Below the pieces are notes generated by a model. That model did not search any database. It had not been told where the DNA came from and was given only the letters and a program-made list of their open reading frames with translations. From contig JABIQF010000110.1 in NCBI GenBank assembly GCA_018668095.1, positions 1 through 8,195 of the forward strand: a stretch of DNA of 8,195 nt, written 5' to 3'. Origin of the DNA: Cellvibrionales bacterium (lineage in GTDB: Bacteria > Pseudomonadota > Gammaproteobacteria > Pseudomonadales > UBA7434). A program made the translations under genes and the position numbers. Position 1 is the stretch's first letter. The number at the start of each line of letters is the position of its first letter. Below, piece after piece: positions 6,366 through 8,195 of this stretch.

Positions 6366-6869
6366 ATGCAAATTAGTATTATCGCCATAGGCAATAAAAT
6401 GCCTGCTTGGGTGGTGGAAAATTGTGCCGACTACTTGCGCCGCATGCCACCTGAGTTATCCGTTAATCTTATCGAAGTGCCGGCTGAGAAGCGTAGTAAA
6501 AATCAATCGGTTGAGTCGATTCGTCGTCGCGAGACGCAGCGCTTATTGGAAGCGGTGCCGTTAGCAAATACGATTGTAGCGTTAGATGAGAGGGGCCAGT
6601 CGGTATCCACTGCTGGTTTGTCAAAAAAAATGGCGCATTGGCAAATGGATGGGCGTGACGTTAGTTTTCTTATTGGCGGGCCCGACGGCCTAGACTTTTC
6701 TGTCGCGGCATTAGAAAAACCGAATTCTACAAAAACGCGTCATTGGCCAGATTGGCGATGGTCACTTTCGGATCTCACATTTACTCATCCCATGGTAAGA
6801 GTTATTTTAGCTGAACAGTTGTACCGCGCTTGGAGTATTAGCGTTGGTCACCCTTATCATCGAGATTAA
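6366..6869 (+). CDS. rlmH: 23S rRNA (pseudouridine1915-N3)-methyltransferase with an internal insertion
   Basis: SPOUT-class methyltransferase that uses S-adenosylmethionine to methylate pseudouridine 1915 in helix 69 of 23S rRNA, acting on the assembled 70S ribosome as a homodimer. Family hallmarks are GNKMPAWV (9-16), the cofactor loop LIGGPDGL (102-109), WSLSDLTFTHPMVRVILAEQ (132-151), YRAWSI (153-158) and the C-terminal HPYHR (162-166). The product has 167 residues, whereas E. coli and Pseudomonas proteins have 155. Nearly all the extra length lies between GGPDGL and WSLS: 22 residues here against 11 in those homologues. The added stretch (about 118-130) is basic and tryptophan-rich. It stays in frame and both flanks are conserved, so the gene is probably functional. 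The ATG has no clear Shine-Dalgarno sequence. mrdA begins 6 bases after the stop. Confidence 0.95.
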   Translation: MQISIIAIGNKMPAWVVENCADYLRRMPPELSVNLIEVPAEKRSKNQSVESIRRRETQRLLEAVPLANTIVALDERGQSVSTAGLSKKMAHWQMDGRDVSFLIGGPDGLDFSVAALEKPNSTKTRHWPDWRWSLSDLTFTHPMVRVILAEQLYRAWSISVGHPYHRD

Positions 6870-6875
6870 AGAATT

Positions 6876-8195
6876 ATGCAGCGTTATGCAGCCATAAAAG
6901 ATAGTCATAGCGAGCAGCGACTGTATCGTTCACGTCTTATTTTATCGTTGTTAATGGTGGTGATATTCTTTGGTGTATTAGCTTACCGCTATGCTGACCT
7001 ACAAATTTTTCAATACGATTCCTTCGTGACTCAATCTGAGCGCAACCGTGTTCATGTTCAACCTGTTGCACCTAAACGTGGATTGATTTTTGATACTAAC
7101 GGTGTGCTGCTTGCTGATAATCAACCTAGCTATAGTTTGGTGATAGTGAAAGAGCGGGTTATCGATTTGGATAGTACGCTAATCGATTTGCAGCAATTAT
7201 TTGATATTGATGTCAGGAGTATCGAAAAGTTTAAGCAGCGACTTAAACGGCGTGCGCCCTATCAGGCCGTGCCTTTAAAGTTTCGATTAAGCGAAGATGA
7301 AATTAGTCGTTTTGCCGTCAATCGCTATCGTTTGTCGGGCGTTGAAATTAAAGCTCAGCTTGTTAGGAATTATCCTGAGTCTGCCAGCTTTACCCATGTG
7401 GTGGGTTATGTTGGTCGGATTAATACGTCCGATCAAGAAGATTTAGCGCGTCTTGAGAGTAATAAAACCAATTATGCTGCGACAGACCATATCGGAAAAA
7501 TTGGTATTGAGCGTTTTTATGAATCGATACTGCACGGTCAGGTAGGCTCCCAATACGTAGAAACGAATGCGCATGGTCGGGTGTTGCGTGTGCTGCAACA
7601 AGAAGAGCCGAATCCTGCGACGCCAGGTGTTGATTTAACATTGTATCTTGATGCCGACATTCAGAAAAAAATATTTAAGCTCATGGATGGTAAGCGCGGA
7701 TCAGTGGTTGCCTTAGATCCTAGTACCGGTGGTGTAATAGCGATGGTGAGTACGCCATCGTATGATGCCAATCCATTTGTAACCGGGATTAGCACGGTCG
7801 ATTACGCCAAATTACGAGAGTCGATTGATTTGCCTTTGTTTAATCGTTCGCTACAAGGGCAGTATCCACCTGGCTCAACAATTAAGCCGATTATTGGTTT
7901 GGCTGGTTTGCATTATCGCGTAGTGAGTGCCACAAGTAATGTTGCTGATCCTGGTTGGTATCAATTGCCTAATGATGATCGCTTATACCGTGATTGGAAA
8001 AAAGGGGGCCATGCTCACTTTATTAATTTGCATGATTCAATAGCGCAAAGTTGTGATGTGTATTTTTATGACTTAGCGTATAAGTTAGGCGTTGATCGTA
8101 TTCACGATTTCTCTGCGCAGTTTGGATTGGGTGCACGAACAGGTATTGATTCAACCAATGAGCGCAGTGGTCTTTTGCCATCAAGAGAGTGGAAA
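6876..8195 (+). CDS. mrdA: Penicillin-binding protein 2 (elongasome transpeptidase), 3'-truncated by the window edge
   Basis: Class B penicillin-binding protein that cross-links peptidoglycan during cell elongation with the glycosyltransferase RodA; anchored in the inner membrane with a periplasmic catalytic domain. The visible 440 codons begin with ATG 6 bases after rlmH. A cytoplasmic N-terminus precedes one membrane segment (about 21-38, LILSLLMVVIFFGVLAYR). The dimerisation/pedestal region follows, with PKRGLIFDTNGVLLADNQ (66-83), THVVGYVGRIN (173-183) and GKIGIERFYE (207-216). The transpeptidase domain starts near 250 and has YPPGSTIKP with the active-site Ser334 (motif STIK, 334-337) and SCD at 392-394, the SxN-equivalent; E. 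coli PBP2 has SAD there. The sequence stops at REWK, which aligns with PTREWK of E. coli PBP2. The KTG/KSG motif and roughly 190 residues lie beyond the window. rodA would be expected next. Confidence 0.96.
   Translation, partial: MQRYAAIKDSHSEQRLYRSRLILSLLMVVIFFGVLAYRYADLQIFQYDSFVTQSERNRVHVQPVAPKRGLIFDTNGVLLADNQPSYSLVIVKERVIDLDSTLIDLQQLFDIDVRSIEKFKQRLKRRAPYQAVPLKFRLSEDEISRFAVNRYRLSGVEIKAQLVRNYPESASFTHVVGYVGRINTSDQEDLARLESNKTNYAATDHIGKIGIERFYESILHGQVGSQYVETNAHGRVLRVLQQEEPNPATPGVDLTLYLDADIQKKIFKLMDGKRGSVVALDPSTGGVIAMVSTPSYDANPFVTGISTVDYAKLRESIDLPLFNRSLQGQYPPGSTIKPIIGLAGLHYRVVSATSNVADPGWYQLPNDDRLYRDWKKGGHAHFINLHDSIAQSCDVYFYDLAYKLGVDRIHDFSAQFGLGARTGIDSTNERSGLLPSREWK

Noticed and set aside
7420..7641. 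73-codon minus-strand frame inside mrdA
   Set aside because: It opposes conserved PBP2 sequence that includes GKIGIERFYE, and the product has no recognisable features.

Overview
The window comes from a gammaproteobacterium with moderate G+C. The block proA-nadD-rsfS-rlmH-mrdA has the gene order known from Pseudomonas and related marine gammaproteobacteria, where rodA, a lytic transglycosylase, rlpA and dacA/C usually follow. The protein sequences also resemble Pseudomonas and E. coli homologues recalled from memory. No genus can be fixed from the sequence alone, and a marine Cellvibrionales-like lineage is only a guess.

Left part (1-3290, + strand): a large AT-rich gene for a tetratricopeptide-repeat (TPR) protein runs in from beyond the left edge and is followed 22 bases later by wecB, the non-hydrolysing UDP-GlcNAc 2-epimerase. 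The pair looks like the downstream end of an exopolysaccharide or surface-glycan locus. Large TPR proteins of the PrsT type and WecB both occur in exosortase/PEP-CTERM polysaccharide clusters, but nothing inside the window proves that link. A strong hairpin with a T-rich tail closes this unit.

Middle (3291-3936): a short convergent intergenic region with two hairpins, then a minus-strand gene for a small lipoprotein with one BON domain, resembling the first half of DolP/YraP. A 160-base divergent intergenic region separates it from proA.

Right part (3937-8195, + strand): proA (proline synthesis), nadD (NAD synthesis), rsfS (ribosome silencing), rlmH (23S rRNA pseudouridine-1915 methylation) and the first 440 codons of mrdA (PBP2, the elongasome transpeptidase), which runs off the right edge. 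Gaps of 6 to about 54 bases suggest one transcription unit, with a possible weak internal promoter before rlmH.

There are no RNA genes, mobile elements, CRISPR arrays or gene-free stretches over 300 bases. Most of the window is ordinary conserved housekeeping. The points most worth checking are an approximately 11-residue tryptophan-rich insertion in RlmH next to its cofactor-binding loop, and the TPR-WecB pair as the edge of a glycan locus.
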